This document shows, in pieces, positions 15,992-24,701 of a DNA stretch of 64,000 nucleotides (position 1 is its first letter; each line of letters opens with the position of its first letter). Under the pieces are notes generated by a model. That model made no database searches. It was given only the letters and a program-made list of their open reading frames with translations, and was not told the DNA's origin. Source of the DNA: Furfurilactobacillus entadae (GTDB lineage: Bacteria; Bacillota; Bacilli; Lactobacillales; Lactobacillaceae); contig NZ_BQXN01000004.1 in the NCBI RefSeq assembly GCF_045862745.1, positions 62,001 to 126,000 on the forward strand, read 5' to 3'. Position numbers and translations under genes: made by a program.

Positions 15992-16843
15992 ATGAAAACG
16001 GTTAGCCACGAGCAACCTGTGTATAAGACGGATTTTCCGGTGGGGATTCTTTTACACAAGGGTCAGTTACACCGGGTTGTTGATCCGCATTGGCGCAATT
16101 CAGTGGAGATGACCTATGTGCTTAAAGGCACGCCCGGCATTGCCCGCATTGGTGAGCAAACATACCAATTAGCGACAGAAATGATGATTCTCATTAATTC
16201 CAATGTGATTCATAGCTTTGATACGTACATTACACCGAATGATGAAATACTGACGCTGCTATTTCCGTTAGAGTGGTTGGTGAGCGAACGGGTTCCCCGA
16301 AATGAGATTCGGTTCATGGATCAGCCGGTAAGTTTGGTCGGCAGTGACTACGCCCGAATTCGGCAGTGTTTACAAAACATTGCGAGTCAGGAGCGGCAGG
16401 GTGAAACGACAACGGTTGCGTCGATCAAGATGTTGCAAAACTTGCATGACATTGCCAGTCAGATTTTACGTCGCTTTTTGATCCTGACAAAACGCGAGGA
16501 TGATGTCACGGTTCTTCCAGAGGATATCCAACAGATCCAGGCGGAGTTACGCCAACGCTATGCTGAACGGATCGATCTTCAGGCGTTTAGTACTGCCCAT
16601 AATTTGTCGCCACAATATTTTTCAAAATACTTTCGTTCGTTTGCCGGCGTTTCACCCAGGGAGTACCTCATTTCGGTGCGGTTAGAGCAGGCGGAGAAAT
16701 TATTGCGAACGACGACGTTAACGGTTAACGAAGTGGCGGAGCAAACGGGGTTTGGATCGGCCAAGAATTTCTTCACCCTGTTTAAAAAGCACTATGAGCA
16801 AACGCCATCGCAGTACCGCCGGGCTCGAAATGAACTCCGGTGA
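15992..16843 (+). CDS. AraC-family transcriptional regulator
   Basis: This 283-residue protein has an N-terminal cupin-like sugar-sensing part (residues 20-110, with WRNSVEMTYVLKG) and a C-terminal double helix-turn-helix typical of AraC/XylS (LSPQYFSKYFRSFAGVSPREY and FGSAKNFFTLFKKHYEQTPSQYR). It starts at ATG 15992 behind GGAGGGG. It is followed by a terminator and then the GPH symporter-esterase-GH65 operon in the same direction, so it is most likely the activator of that operon in response to a sugar or glycoside. The -35 of that promoter is weak, as expected for an activator-dependent promoter. Confidence 0.92.
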   Translation: MKTVSHEQPVYKTDFPVGILLHKGQLHRVVDPHWRNSVEMTYVLKGTPGIARIGEQTYQLATEMMILINSNVIHSFDTYITPNDEILTLLFPLEWLVSERVPRNEIRFMDQPVSLVGSDYARIRQCLQNIASQERQGETTTVASIKMLQNLHDIASQILRRFLILTKREDDVTVLPEDIQQIQAELRQRYAERIDLQAFSTAHNLSPQYFSKYFRSFAGVSPREYLISVRLEQAEKLLRTTTLTVNEVAEQTGFGSAKNFFTLFKKHYEQTPSQYRRARNELR

Positions 16844-16870
16844 CTGGTAATGGTGACATTGCGATAAAAC

Positions 16871-16908
16871 GACTGCTTCTTCAACTTGTTGGGGAAAGCA
16901 GTCTTTTT
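16871..16908 (+). terminator. Terminator after the AraC-type gene
   Basis: GACTGCTT (16871-16878) pairs with AAGCAGTC (16896-16903), followed by a T-run. It separates the regulator from the sugar operon. Confidence 0.85.
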
Positions 16909-17036
16909 TATGAAGCGATTTTTTGAAGAACTTAACGGTCGGGAACGATTCACTGGTTGCAAATCTTCAATTATTTAAGTTAAAAAACCGGATTAATTCA
17001 GTAAGTGAATGGATTTTAACCTAGACCAATTATCGT

Positions 17037-17061
17037 TATACTCGTATCGAAAGCGTTTTCA
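17037..17061 (+). promoter_or_regulatory. Sugar-operon promoter with cre-like site
   Basis: A -10 TATACT (17037-17042) has only a weak -35 (TTTTAA, 17014-17019). Immediately downstream is CGAAAGCGTTTTCA (17048-17061), one mismatch from the CcpA cre consensus TGAAAGCGTTTTCA. The position over the transcription start predicts carbon catabolite repression. Confidence 0.7.
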
Positions 17062-17084
17062 TAAACGATTAAGGAGATGAAATC

Positions 17085-18485
17085 ATGAAGGCAACGGGAA
17101 AGTGGCGCCAACGGATTTTCTATGGTGCTACGGATATGGCGGGAAACTTTATCTGGCAAATTGTTGGACTGTACTTGCTGTATTACTACACGTCGGTTTT
17201 AGGTCTGACCGCAGCATTTGTTGGGACCTTGTTCATGGTTGTTCGGTTTATCGATGCGTTTGATGGGATGTTTTTCGGGTTTCTAATTGACCATACCAAT
17301 ACAAAACATGGGCAGGCCCGACCGTACTTTATCTGGTTCGGGATTCCGCTTGGGGTGTTATCAGCAGCGCTGTTTATCAACCCAACGTTTGCCGGCAATA
17401 AGGTCTTCGAAATGGTGTGGGTGAGTGTGATCTACACGTTGTTTAGCCTGACCTACTCAGGGGCAAACACACCAATTACGGCCATCCTGCCTAATTTATC
17501 AAAGGATCCGGGCGAGCGGGCTAATCTAGCCAGTGCCCGGTTAGTGATGACAAACATCGGGGCCACACTGATGGGCGCCGCAACACTGCCGATGGTCAAG
17601 TGGCTCGGTGGATCGAATACTAGCCGCACCGGTTGGCAGCTGTGGGGCATCATCGTTGGAATCGGGATTGCGGTTTTGTTCACATTGGCGTTCTTAAATC
17701 TGCATGAACAAGTGCCTAAAGCGGCGACTACGGAACCAGGAAAGCAAAAGTTATCAATCGGTCAATCACTGAAGGGAGCGGCGGCAAACCGGCCGTGGGT
17801 CATTCTCAGTGTGAGCTGCATTCTGGTTCAAACGTTTTGGGTCGTTCGGATGACGACGGAAATTTATTACCTTCAGTTTATTTATAACCGGGTGGATCTA
17901 ACAAGTTTGTTTGTTAGTTTAAACATCATTGCAGTCATCGGGAACGTGCTGGTACCAATCTTGAGCAGACGATTCCAGAACCGCCACATCATGGCGGGGG
18001 CTTTGGTGCTGATGATCGTTGGTGAAGGCGTCTTGCCTCTTGGGGTGAAGACCCAAAGTCTAGTGATCCTGTTTGGTGGGAACATTCTGTCCATGATTGC
18101 CATGAGCATCATCTTCACCATTATCTTCGTGATGGTGTCCGACACCGTAGAGTATTCGCGGTTGCGGTTGGGAATCAATGAGCCAGGGTTCCTGTCATCA
18201 GTACCGATGGTGGGTGCAAAGCTTGGTATGGGACTAGGTGGTGGAATTGCCGGATGGGTTCTGTCATTTGGTGGATTTGCCTCCAAGGCGAAGATTCAGT
18301 CGGCGGGTGCCATGCATGCGATTAATCTCGACTTTGTCTGGCTACCAATTATTTTGGCGTTTGTCATCATCATCTTGTTGCAGTTCTACCATTTAAATGA
18401 AAAGAAGTTGCCTAACGCTGAATCTGTTGGGGAAGAAGTCACTTCAGTAACAACAGCAGTAACCGGTGAAGAGATGGAGGGGTAA
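17085..18485 (+). CDS. GPH-family sugar:cation symporter
   Basis: This 466-residue membrane protein has about 12 hydrophobic segments and the marks of the glycoside-pentoside-hexuronide:cation symporter family (MelB/XylP type): an N-terminal FYGATDMAGNFIWQ and, near residue 70, FLIDHTNTKHGQARPY. It lacks the C-terminal EIIA domain found in LacS-type proteins. It starts at ATG 17085 behind AAGGAGATG. It is the first gene of a tight operon with an esterase (next start 4 bases on) and a GH65 enzyme. The set suggests import of an acylated or plain alpha-glucosyl disaccharide followed by deacylation and phosphorolysis. The exact sugar is not visible. Confidence 0.92.
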   Translation: MKATGKWRQRIFYGATDMAGNFIWQIVGLYLLYYYTSVLGLTAAFVGTLFMVVRFIDAFDGMFFGFLIDHTNTKHGQARPYFIWFGIPLGVLSAALFINPTFAGNKVFEMVWVSVIYTLFSLTYSGANTPITAILPNLSKDPGERANLASARLVMTNIGATLMGAATLPMVKWLGGSNTSRTGWQLWGIIVGIGIAVLFTLAFLNLHEQVPKAATTEPGKQKLSIGQSLKGAAANRPWVILSVSCILVQTFWVVRMTTEIYYLQFIYNRVDLTSLFVSLNIIAVIGNVLVPILSRRFQNRHIMAGALVLMIVGEGVLPLGVKTQSLVILFGGNILSMIAMSIIFTIIFVMVSDTVEYSRLRLGINEPGFLSSVPMVGAKLGMGLGGGIAGWVLSFGGFASKAKIQSAGAMHAINLDFVWLPIILAFVIIILLQFYHLNEKKLPNAESVGEEVTSVTTAVTGEEMEG

Positions 18486-18488
18486 TCC

Positions 18489-19349
18489 ATGCAAATCAAG
18501 CAGGTTTCACTCATGAAAACGGGGGCCACAATCAAAATCTATGTCCCGGATCAAGTGGCGGATTTTAACATGACCCGCCGCCGTCCCGTCGTCATCATTA
18601 TTCCTGGCGGTGGTTTTGAATATCAGTCTGACCGTGAAAAAGAGATGGTTGCGTTGAATTACTTAGCGAAGGGGTTTGTCGCCGTAACGCTGGGATATCG
18701 GCTGCTAGAGGACGGGCCCATTTACCCAACGGTGTTGACTCAGGTGGGTAACGCTGTGTTGTATTTGAAACGGCATGCTGGCTCACTGAGAATTTCTGCG
18801 AACCACATCTTGTTGGCTGGGTTTTCAGCTGGTGGTCACGTTGCGGCGATGTATGCTGACCGGTGGTGGGCGGAGGAAACGATCGCCCCACTGGAATTGG
18901 CGGCCAATGAGGACGTGAAGGTGAGTGCCATTGCGCTAGGGTATCCGGTGATCGGACTACGTTTAGGCTGGCCAACCGACGCAGGTGTCGCAACAAAAAT
19001 CCGGGGGGATTTAGAAAACGTCGAAGCTGATGAACTGGTTAATCAAAAGAACCCACCCACGTTTATCTGGGCAACCCAAACGGATGAATTGGTGCCGGTC
19101 GTGAACACCATTAAATATGTAGAAGCGCTTAATCAGGCGGGGATTCCGGTTGAAAGCGTGATTTACAATCAGGGGCCACATGGTCTCTCACTGGCAACAG
19201 CACAGTCCGCCTTTCCCAAGAACTTTGATCGTGGCTGGCCAACGTTTGGTCATGATTACGTGGTGCCACAAGTGGCCACCTGGTTTGAAAGCGAGCTCCA
19301 GTGGCTCACTGAATTATGGCATCTGGATGACTTTTGGCTGGGACAGTAA
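18489..19349 (+). CDS. Alpha/beta-hydrolase, carbohydrate-esterase type
   Basis: This 286-residue intracellular alpha/beta-hydrolase has the oxyanion motif PGGGF (39-43), nucleophile GFSAGG with Ser113, likely Asp199 (TQTDE) and His231 (GPHG), a complete triad. It resembles the acetyl-xylan esterase/BD-FAE group, which removes acyl groups from sugars. No signal peptide is present, so it acts on imported substrate. It lies 3 bases after the symporter gene and just before the GH65 gene. The pairing suggests deacylation of an acetylated oligosaccharide before phosphorolysis; this is inferred from context. Confidence 0.85.
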   Translation: MQIKQVSLMKTGATIKIYVPDQVADFNMTRRRPVVIIIPGGGFEYQSDREKEMVALNYLAKGFVAVTLGYRLLEDGPIYPTVLTQVGNAVLYLKRHAGSLRISANHILLAGFSAGGHVAAMYADRWWAEETIAPLELAANEDVKVSAIALGYPVIGLRLGWPTDAGVATKIRGDLENVEADELVNQKNPPTFIWATQTDELVPVVNTIKYVEALNQAGIPVESVIYNQGPHGLSLATAQSAFPKNFDRGWPTFGHDYVVPQVATWFESELQWLTELWHLDDFWLGQ

Positions 19350-19367
19350 CGAATGGAGGGGCACGAG

Positions 19368-21572
19368 TTGAGGACAGAAGCGGACATGATTTTAACATTG
19401 GCGGAGGTTACCCAACGGGAGCCAAACTACCTAGCGAGTATTTTTACCCTTGCGAACGGCCGGGTGGGGGTGCAGGCCCAAAGCCCGGTGGGGGAACCGA
19501 TAAATCAGGGGACATTAGTGAACGGCTTTTACGAAATAAGCCCAATTGTGTATGGTGAAACGGCTGTTGGGTACCCAAAAGATCATCAAACCATCGTGAA
19601 TTTACCGAACCTGCGGCAACTCAGCTTAAAGACCAGTGAAAACCATCCGTTCACAACGGCACATTTGACGAACGCAAAGCTTAATCTCCAAACTGGGGAG
19701 CTGATGGAGTGGTATGACGCTGTGACAGCGTTTGATGAAATGATTAAGCTCAAACTTGTGACGGTAATGGATCATGAGGCGGAAACGACGTATGCGATGA
19801 AGCTCGTGTTGTCGGCCGGCACCTACCATGGGGATGTGGTGGTGGATAAACGGTTGGATTATCTGACCACAGAAAAACAGGTGGCGTCGACGGATCCGCG
19901 CCAATCACGACACTTATCAACGTTAACGACCCAAAAGCGGTGGTTGGCGGCTGATAGGGAACAGTTGGCCGTGGTGGCCACGCTAAGTGAGCGCTCCGTT
20001 TTGCTACAACAATCTGTGCATGATGGCGCGCACCTTCATGGGCAGCGGGTCAACGTAGCGAAACCGGCAACGCTCGTGTACACCACACAAATTTCAGAAG
20101 TGGGCGGTAGCCAACCACCGAAAATAACGCGCCAACCTGGGAGCTACGATGAGGTGGCTGCCGCCGCGAAACGCTATTGGGAACAGGTGTGGACGACAGC
20201 GACCGTAACGGTAGGCGGCGCACCAGCACTGAACCGGATCATCCACTATGATCTGTTTCAGCTGAATCAAGCGGCACCACGGGGAGGCCAGACAAGTATT
20301 CCAGCTAAGGGCCTGACGGGGAGCGGCTATGAGGGCCACTACTTCTGGGACACGGAAATGTACATGTTGCCGTACTTCATTCACACGCAGTCAGCGGTCG
20401 CTAAAGACTTGTTGATGTACCGTTACAGGTTGTTGAAAACAGCCCGGCACCGGGCACGGGAACTTGGGGTAACGGCGGGCGCTTTGTTTTCGTGGCGAAC
20501 CATTGGTGGCGAGGAAACATCAGCCTTTTTCCCGGCCGGAACGGCGCAGTATCACATCAACGCAGCCATTGCGCTGTCAGTGTGGCGCTACTATGAAGGA
20601 ACAAATGACCTGGGATTTTTGGAAACGGCGGGTTTTGAAATGGTGTTGGAAACGGCCCGGTTTTGGCGTGAATTTGGTTCGTGGGCAACGACCCATGGAC
20701 ACCGCCAGTTTGAATTGTGGACGGTGACCGGTCCGGATGAATACACAGCCATGGTCAATAATAACTACTATACAAACCGGTGTGCGAAAGAGAATTTGCG
20801 CCTGGTTCACCAGATTGCGCGGCTCATAACGGAGCGTGGTCACCATAATCTGGCGGACTACGGCACGGACTGGGAGGAAGTGAACGAACTCCTGGCAATT
20901 GCGAACGCGATGTACTTACCGTACGACCAGCAGCGAAAAATTAACGCCCAGGATGACGACTTCTTGGATAAACCACGCTGGCCGGTGAAAACGATGGCGA
21001 CCAATCAACGGCCCCTCCTTCGGTATTACCACCCCTTAGTGATCTATCGCTATCAGGTTGCTAAGCAAGCGGATACGCTGATGGCCGAATACCTGTTTGA
21101 AGGTGATGTTTCGCTGGCACAAGTGCAACGTGAGTTTACCTATTATGAAGGGGTGACAACCCATGATTCATCGTTGTCACGCTCAATTTTTGGCATCATT
21201 GCAGCCCGGTTGGGTGACCGAAAGGAGGTGATGACGTACCTGAAACATACGGCGCAACTGGATTTGGCGAATCTGCAACATAACACGGCGGATGGCTTGC
21301 ATGAAGCTAATTTTGGCGGTACGTGGTTAACGTTAACGAACGGATTGGCCGGATTAACCGTCACAGATGGGGTGGTTACCGTTCAAAACCGCCTCCCAAC
21401 GGAATTAACGGACCTGACGTTCCGACTTCAAGTGGGCGCGTCACTGCTAGAAATTCAGCTAACGCATGAAGCGACAACGGCGGTTTTGTTAGCGGGGCCC
21501 TCGTGTTGGGTGAACTTGGACGGAACAAAACGGTTGATGAGTGAACCGGTAGTCGTTGAACAAAGTGCATAA
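19368..21572 (+). CDS. GH65-family alpha-glucoside phosphorylase
   Basis: This protein of about 734 residues has the GH65 layout: N-terminal beta-sandwich (to about residue 270), an (alpha/alpha)6 barrel and a C-terminal beta sheet. Barrel motifs include GYEGHYFWDTEMYMLPYF and TGPDEYTAMVNNNYYTN; Glu458 in GPDEY is the expected general acid. Family members split maltose, trehalose, kojibiose or nigerose with phosphate, giving beta-glucose-1-phosphate and glucose. The specificity loop is not enough to decide here. TTG 19368 is preferred because GGAGGGG lies 6 bases upstream; ATG 19353 overlaps that site. A beta-phosphoglucomutase gene, the usual partner, is absent from this operon. Confidence 0.92.
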   Translation: MRTEADMILTLAEVTQREPNYLASIFTLANGRVGVQAQSPVGEPINQGTLVNGFYEISPIVYGETAVGYPKDHQTIVNLPNLRQLSLKTSENHPFTTAHLTNAKLNLQTGELMEWYDAVTAFDEMIKLKLVTVMDHEAETTYAMKLVLSAGTYHGDVVVDKRLDYLTTEKQVASTDPRQSRHLSTLTTQKRWLAADREQLAVVATLSERSVLLQQSVHDGAHLHGQRVNVAKPATLVYTTQISEVGGSQPPKITRQPGSYDEVAAAAKRYWEQVWTTATVTVGGAPALNRIIHYDLFQLNQAAPRGGQTSIPAKGLTGSGYEGHYFWDTEMYMLPYFIHTQSAVAKDLLMYRYRLLKTARHRARELGVTAGALFSWRTIGGEETSAFFPAGTAQYHINAAIALSVWRYYEGTNDLGFLETAGFEMVLETARFWREFGSWATTHGHRQFELWTVTGPDEYTAMVNNNYYTNRCAKENLRLVHQIARLITERGHHNLADYGTDWEEVNELLAIANAMYLPYDQQRKINAQDDDFLDKPRWPVKTMATNQRPLLRYYHPLVIYRYQVAKQADTLMAEYLFEGDVSLAQVQREFTYYEGVTTHDSSLSRSIFGIIAARLGDRKEVMTYLKHTAQLDLANLQHNTADGLHEANFGGTWLTLTNGLAGLTVTDGVVTVQNRLPTELTDLTFRLQVGASLLEIQLTHEATTAVLLAGPSCWVNLDGTKRLMSEPVVVEQSA

Positions 21573-21625
21573 CGGAAAGAGATACAGGTCAAATACGACG
21601 GAAGTCTAGGAGAGGATGATTAAAA

Positions 21626-22024
21626 ATGATGAAAAATGTGACAGAATCAGCTGAAATGGTGAACCGGTTATACCAATACCGTGACGTTTACCTAACGACC
21701 ATTAAACAGCTGCATCGTTTCGATGTTGGCTTTGCTGAAATTGCTGCTCTAGAAGGACTGCGCGAGGAATGTGGCACATCGGAAATTGGTGAACATTATC
21801 AACTAAGTAAGAGCATGTTATCAGCAACGCTGACAAATCTCTTACTAGCGGGCTTGATTGCCCCCGTCCAGGTGATTCATGGTGATCGGCGACTGAAGCA
21901 CTATCAAGTTACGACTGCCGGTGAAAAGATGTTGGACCAGTGTCTTGGCGTGGTTAATAAAACGATGGTCATGGCCGAGGAACAACTGAATGCGTTAGCT
22001 ACCGAGGAAGATCAGCATCATTAA
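21626..22024 (+). CDS. MarR-like winged-helix regulator
   Basis: This 132-residue protein has a MarR-like winged helix (TSEIGEHYQLSKSMLSATLTNLL, then a wing with DRRLKHYQVTTAG). It starts at ATG 21626 behind AGGAGAGG, 53 bases after the GH65 gene with no terminator between them, so it may be co-transcribed with the sugar operon. It is similar in size and arrangement to the genes at 6258 and 30168. Its targets are unknown. The strong bidirectional terminator at 22043 ends the unit. Confidence 0.8.
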   Translation: MMKNVTESAEMVNRLYQYRDVYLTTIKQLHRFDVGFAEIAALEGLREECGTSEIGEHYQLSKSMLSATLTNLLLAGLIAPVQVIHGDRRLKHYQVTTAGEKMLDQCLGVVNKTMVMAEEQLNALATEEDQHH

Positions 22025-22042
22025 AAGCGATGATTTAAAATT

Positions 22043-22088
22043 AAAAAAGCAATCGTGCTCATTATGAAATGAGTCCGATTGCTTTTTT
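22043..22088. terminator. Bidirectional terminator
   Basis: AAAAAAGCAATCG (22043-22055) pairs with CGATTGCTTTTTT (22076-22088). It serves the MarR-like gene on the plus strand and the usp gene on the minus strand. Confidence 0.93.
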
Positions 22089-22092
22089 GGTG

Positions 22093-22557
22093 TTACTTAA
22101 CGACGGTGACTGTTTTGCTTGATTGCCGAATGACGTAATCCGTCACGGAACCAAGAAGGTTTCCCGTCAGGCTATGGGTTCCAAGGGCCCCCATAACGAC
22201 TTGTTGAACGTCCGCTTCTGACGCAGATTGAACCAACTGTTGCTTGGTGTTGCCTTGAAGGACCTGAATATCAACGTCCGTTTCGGCAAGGCCCTGTTCA
22301 GTCACTAACTGGGTCAGGTACCGCTTTGTGTTGTCGATTAGTGAGTGGTTACTTTCGTTGATCTCACCATTCATGGTTACATTACGTGTAATAATGTCGT
22401 TTGCTGTGACACTGATGTTGTACGGATTAGAAGTGGAATGAACCACGCTAATGAGGCGAATGCGTAGCTGATCAAGCTTAGCAAGTTTGATCGCGTAGGC
22501 TAAAACATCCGTTGCGGTTTGTGAGGTGTCGACAGCAACAAGTAAGTAATTTTCCAT
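22093..22557 (-). CDS. Universal stress protein (UspA family)
   Basis: This 154-residue single-domain Usp carries the ATP-binding motif G-2x-G-9x-G-S: GALG at residues 123-126 and GS at 136-137. Asp10 in VAVDTS is also typical. Such proteins are ATP-binding stress-survival factors in the cytoplasm. It follows the DUF308 gene by 56 bases in the same direction and probably shares its promoter. The ATG has AAGGAT upstream. Confidence 0.93.
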   Translation of the reverse strand: MENYLLVAVDTSQTATDVLAYAIKLAKLDQLRIRLISVVHSTSNPYNISVTANDIITRNVTMNGEINESNHSLIDNTKRYLTQLVTEQGLAETDVDIQVLQGNTKQQLVQSASEADVQQVVMGALGTHSLTGNLLGSVTDYVIRQSSKTVTVVK

Positions 22558-22613
22558 GGTAGTATCCTTCTTTGAATTAAATTATGGGATTTGTAAAGCC
22601 ATAACGCAATGGG

Positions 22614-23132
22614 TTAGAATGATCGAACGATTTGGGCGATCCCAAAAAACATCAGGTAAAAGGCCAGCAAGAATGTTGCGGTTGATAACGCAAAGGCTGG
22701 GCTGAATAAAAGGGCAAACCCAATGATGACACCAAGGATGGCCAATGAAACGCTGAGCCAGTAGTAACTCTTGTCGTTACCACGCATAAAGCGGGTTGCC
22801 CAAAGTTCGAAGAGTGAATCTAAAATGAACCAAATGGCTAGTGTGAGCCACATATAAATTGCACCAAAACTAGGAACAAATAAGATCAAAAGACCAAAAA
22901 TAAGGTCAAAAATCCCACCCCAGAGCCAACCGGTGGGGTTAAAGTTGAAGGTCCGTCGCAACGTTTGCCGTTCAACTAACTTGAAGATCCCTTCAAGCAG
23001 CGCGAGGATTCCAATCAGGACGATGAAAGCCCGTAACGTTCCGAGTGGGTTACGCAAAACAACGAGTGAAGCAATGACGGCAAGAATCCCAACAATTAGT
23101 GAAAAGGGGTCAAATCGTTTTCGTTCATACAT
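22614..23132 (-). CDS. DUF308/HdeD-like membrane protein
   Basis: This protein of about 172 residues has six predicted membrane helices and resembles the DUF308/HdeD family, whose E. coli member is linked to acid resistance. ATG 23132 is preferred, with GAAAGGA upstream; a TTG two codons earlier is possible. It is the first gene of a two-gene operon with usp, which fits a stress role, though this is inferred from family and context. The leader before it contains a hairpin (23163-23204), and the minus strand has a TATAAT at about 23219-23224. Confidence 0.85.
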   Translation of the reverse strand: MYERKRFDPFSLIVGILAVIASLVVLRNPLGTLRAFIVLIGILALLEGIFKLVERQTLRRTFNFNPTGWLWGGIFDLIFGLLILFVPSFGAIYMWLTLAIWFILDSLFELWATRFMRGNDKSYYWLSVSLAILGVIIGFALLFSPAFALSTATFLLAFYLMFFGIAQIVRSF

Positions 23133-23875
23133 AGACAATGATCCTTTCGAGTAATAAATTAACGCCGTTAGCCATTGTTGTCAGGACAATGGTAGCGTTG
23201 TACTTAATGTTCACTTTCATTATATGACTTATTTTGACGGGCGCCTATCAATAACCCAGTGAGACGCGCGTTTATGAAAATTCACTTTGGAGCGTTTTAA
23301 TAATTTTCAGCTGGCATAGCCAAATGAGGTCAAAACGAAAAGGCGATAATGATTATCCTATTTAATGGTAGAAATAAATCAAAAAATTGACGCTTGCTAT
23401 GCTCAAAAGTGGCCTATACCGGTGGTTTGCCATGATTTATTGATTAACAGTGGCCGTTGCACTCGTTAGCTGGATAAACGCGTTTTTTCTAAGAACGATT
23501 TAATCTTAACGGTTTAAAGCAAAATAGATGCGCGCTGAGTAAAAATTAATGTATTAATTTTAACTTAATGCTAGAATTCTGCCTTTGGCAACTTAAACAC
23601 TGATCCATCAAGGGTTGCGGCGGAACGATTTGAAGCACGCTAATTAATTCTGTGATTTAACAAACGATTAACCCACTAAATCAAATAAAAAATTTCAGTA
23701 ACTAAACTATTTAGAGAAACCCTGTAAGCAAAAGGGTTTAGAGAAATTAAATTGTACACATCTGTTGTTTTTCCAAAAAAACCTTGCTATTATTTAGTCA
23801 TCAAAAACAGCAAGTAAGAAAGCTTGACATCTTGCTGGCAGATATAAAGACAAGAAAGCATAGGGGATATTCAAA
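23133..23875. other. 743-base AT-rich gap between the usp operon and the second WxL cluster
   Basis: No credible coding frame is present. From left to right it holds: a leader hairpin for the DUF308 gene (CCATTGT with ACAATGG, flanked by AACGC/GCGTT, 23163-23204); a -10 TATAAT for that gene on the minus strand; a Fur-type palindrome GATAATGATTATC (23347-23359); a hairpin with AAACCCT/AGGGTTT arms framed by two TTTAGAGAAA direct repeats (23710-23719 and 23737-23746); and the promoter at 23765-23793 for the WxL cluster. The part from 23380 to 23700 shows nothing else I can interpret. Confidence 0.7.
23765..23793 (+). promoter_or_regulatory. Promoter of the second WxL cluster
   Basis: TTGTTT (23765-23770), a 17-base spacer, TATTAT (23788-23793). 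Transcription would start near 23800, giving a 5' leader of about 75 bases. The repeat-framed hairpin at 23710-23746 lies just upstream of the -35. Confidence 0.6.
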
Positions 23876-24578
23876 ATGAAAAACGTAATTGGTAAGGTAC
23901 TTATGACTTCAGCCGTTTTGGCTTCCATGGTTGTTCCAGCAATCTCAGCATCAGCTGACGACACTGCTAACTTAACGGGGAGCACGAATGCATCGGCCAC
24001 GTTCACACCCGGAACGACAACCGTTAACCCTGTTGACCCAACGGATCCGACTAAGCCAGGAACTGACAAAAACAACGGTGCTAAGCCTGGTAGTGGTTTA
24101 TCATTGATTTATGTAACGAACGGTTTGGACTTTGGTTCACACCAAGTTGATGTGGTTAACAAGAATGATTACGACGCAAGCACTTCAAAGACGTTGTGGA
24201 ATGGTAAGGCTGTCGTTCAAGTTGCTGATTCTCGTGGGACGAACGCTGGTTGGAACCTCTCTGTTGCAGCTGACCAATTTGCAACGACGAGCGGTGACAA
24301 GTTGACTGGGGCAACGTTGACGTTACCTGGTGCTGCTAGTCAAATCACGACCAATACTGGGATTAGTAACGGGGTCACTTCTTCAGCCTTGTCAGGCTAC
24401 GCATTAGATAACTCCATCCGCAACTGTTATGAATGCCACTGATGGTAATGGGTCAGGGATCACGATCGACCAAATGGACCCATCTGCCATTAAGTTGACT
24501 GTTCCAGCCAACGTTGCTAAGGCTGAAGCTTACTCAACAACGATGAACTGGACTTTGTCTGCTACAGCGGTCAAGTAG
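23876..24578 (+). pseudogene. WxL-domain surface protein, frameshifted
   Basis: The frame from ATG 23876 encodes a signal peptide (cleavage near ASA), a Pro/Thr linker, VTNGLDFGSHQV and the first WxL motif (GWNLSV), then ends abruptly at 24442. From about 24411 another frame continues with TPSATVMNATDGNGSG and ends MNWTLSATAVK at 24578, the normal end of a WxL domain. One extra base in GATAACT (about 24407-24413) explains the break; the restored protein would be about 233 residues. It is the first gene after the cluster promoter. Real mutation and sequencing error cannot be told apart here. Confidence 0.85.
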
Positions 24579-24631
24579 AGTTCGATCCAAATAATCGCAT
24601 AGTTCGCGTGATATAATAATCACAAATAGAA

Positions 24632-24655
24632 GGCCGAGTTCACGCTCGGCTTTTT
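24632..24655 (+). terminator. Terminator after the frameshifted WxL gene
   Basis: GCCGAG (24633-24638) pairs with CTCGGC (24645-24650), followed by TTTTT. It may attenuate rather than fully stop transcription into the DUF916 gene, since no good promoter is seen between them. Confidence 0.75.
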
Positions 24656-24701
24656 CTATACTGAACAGATTAACTTTGGGACGATTTGGAGGAATGGATT
24701 C

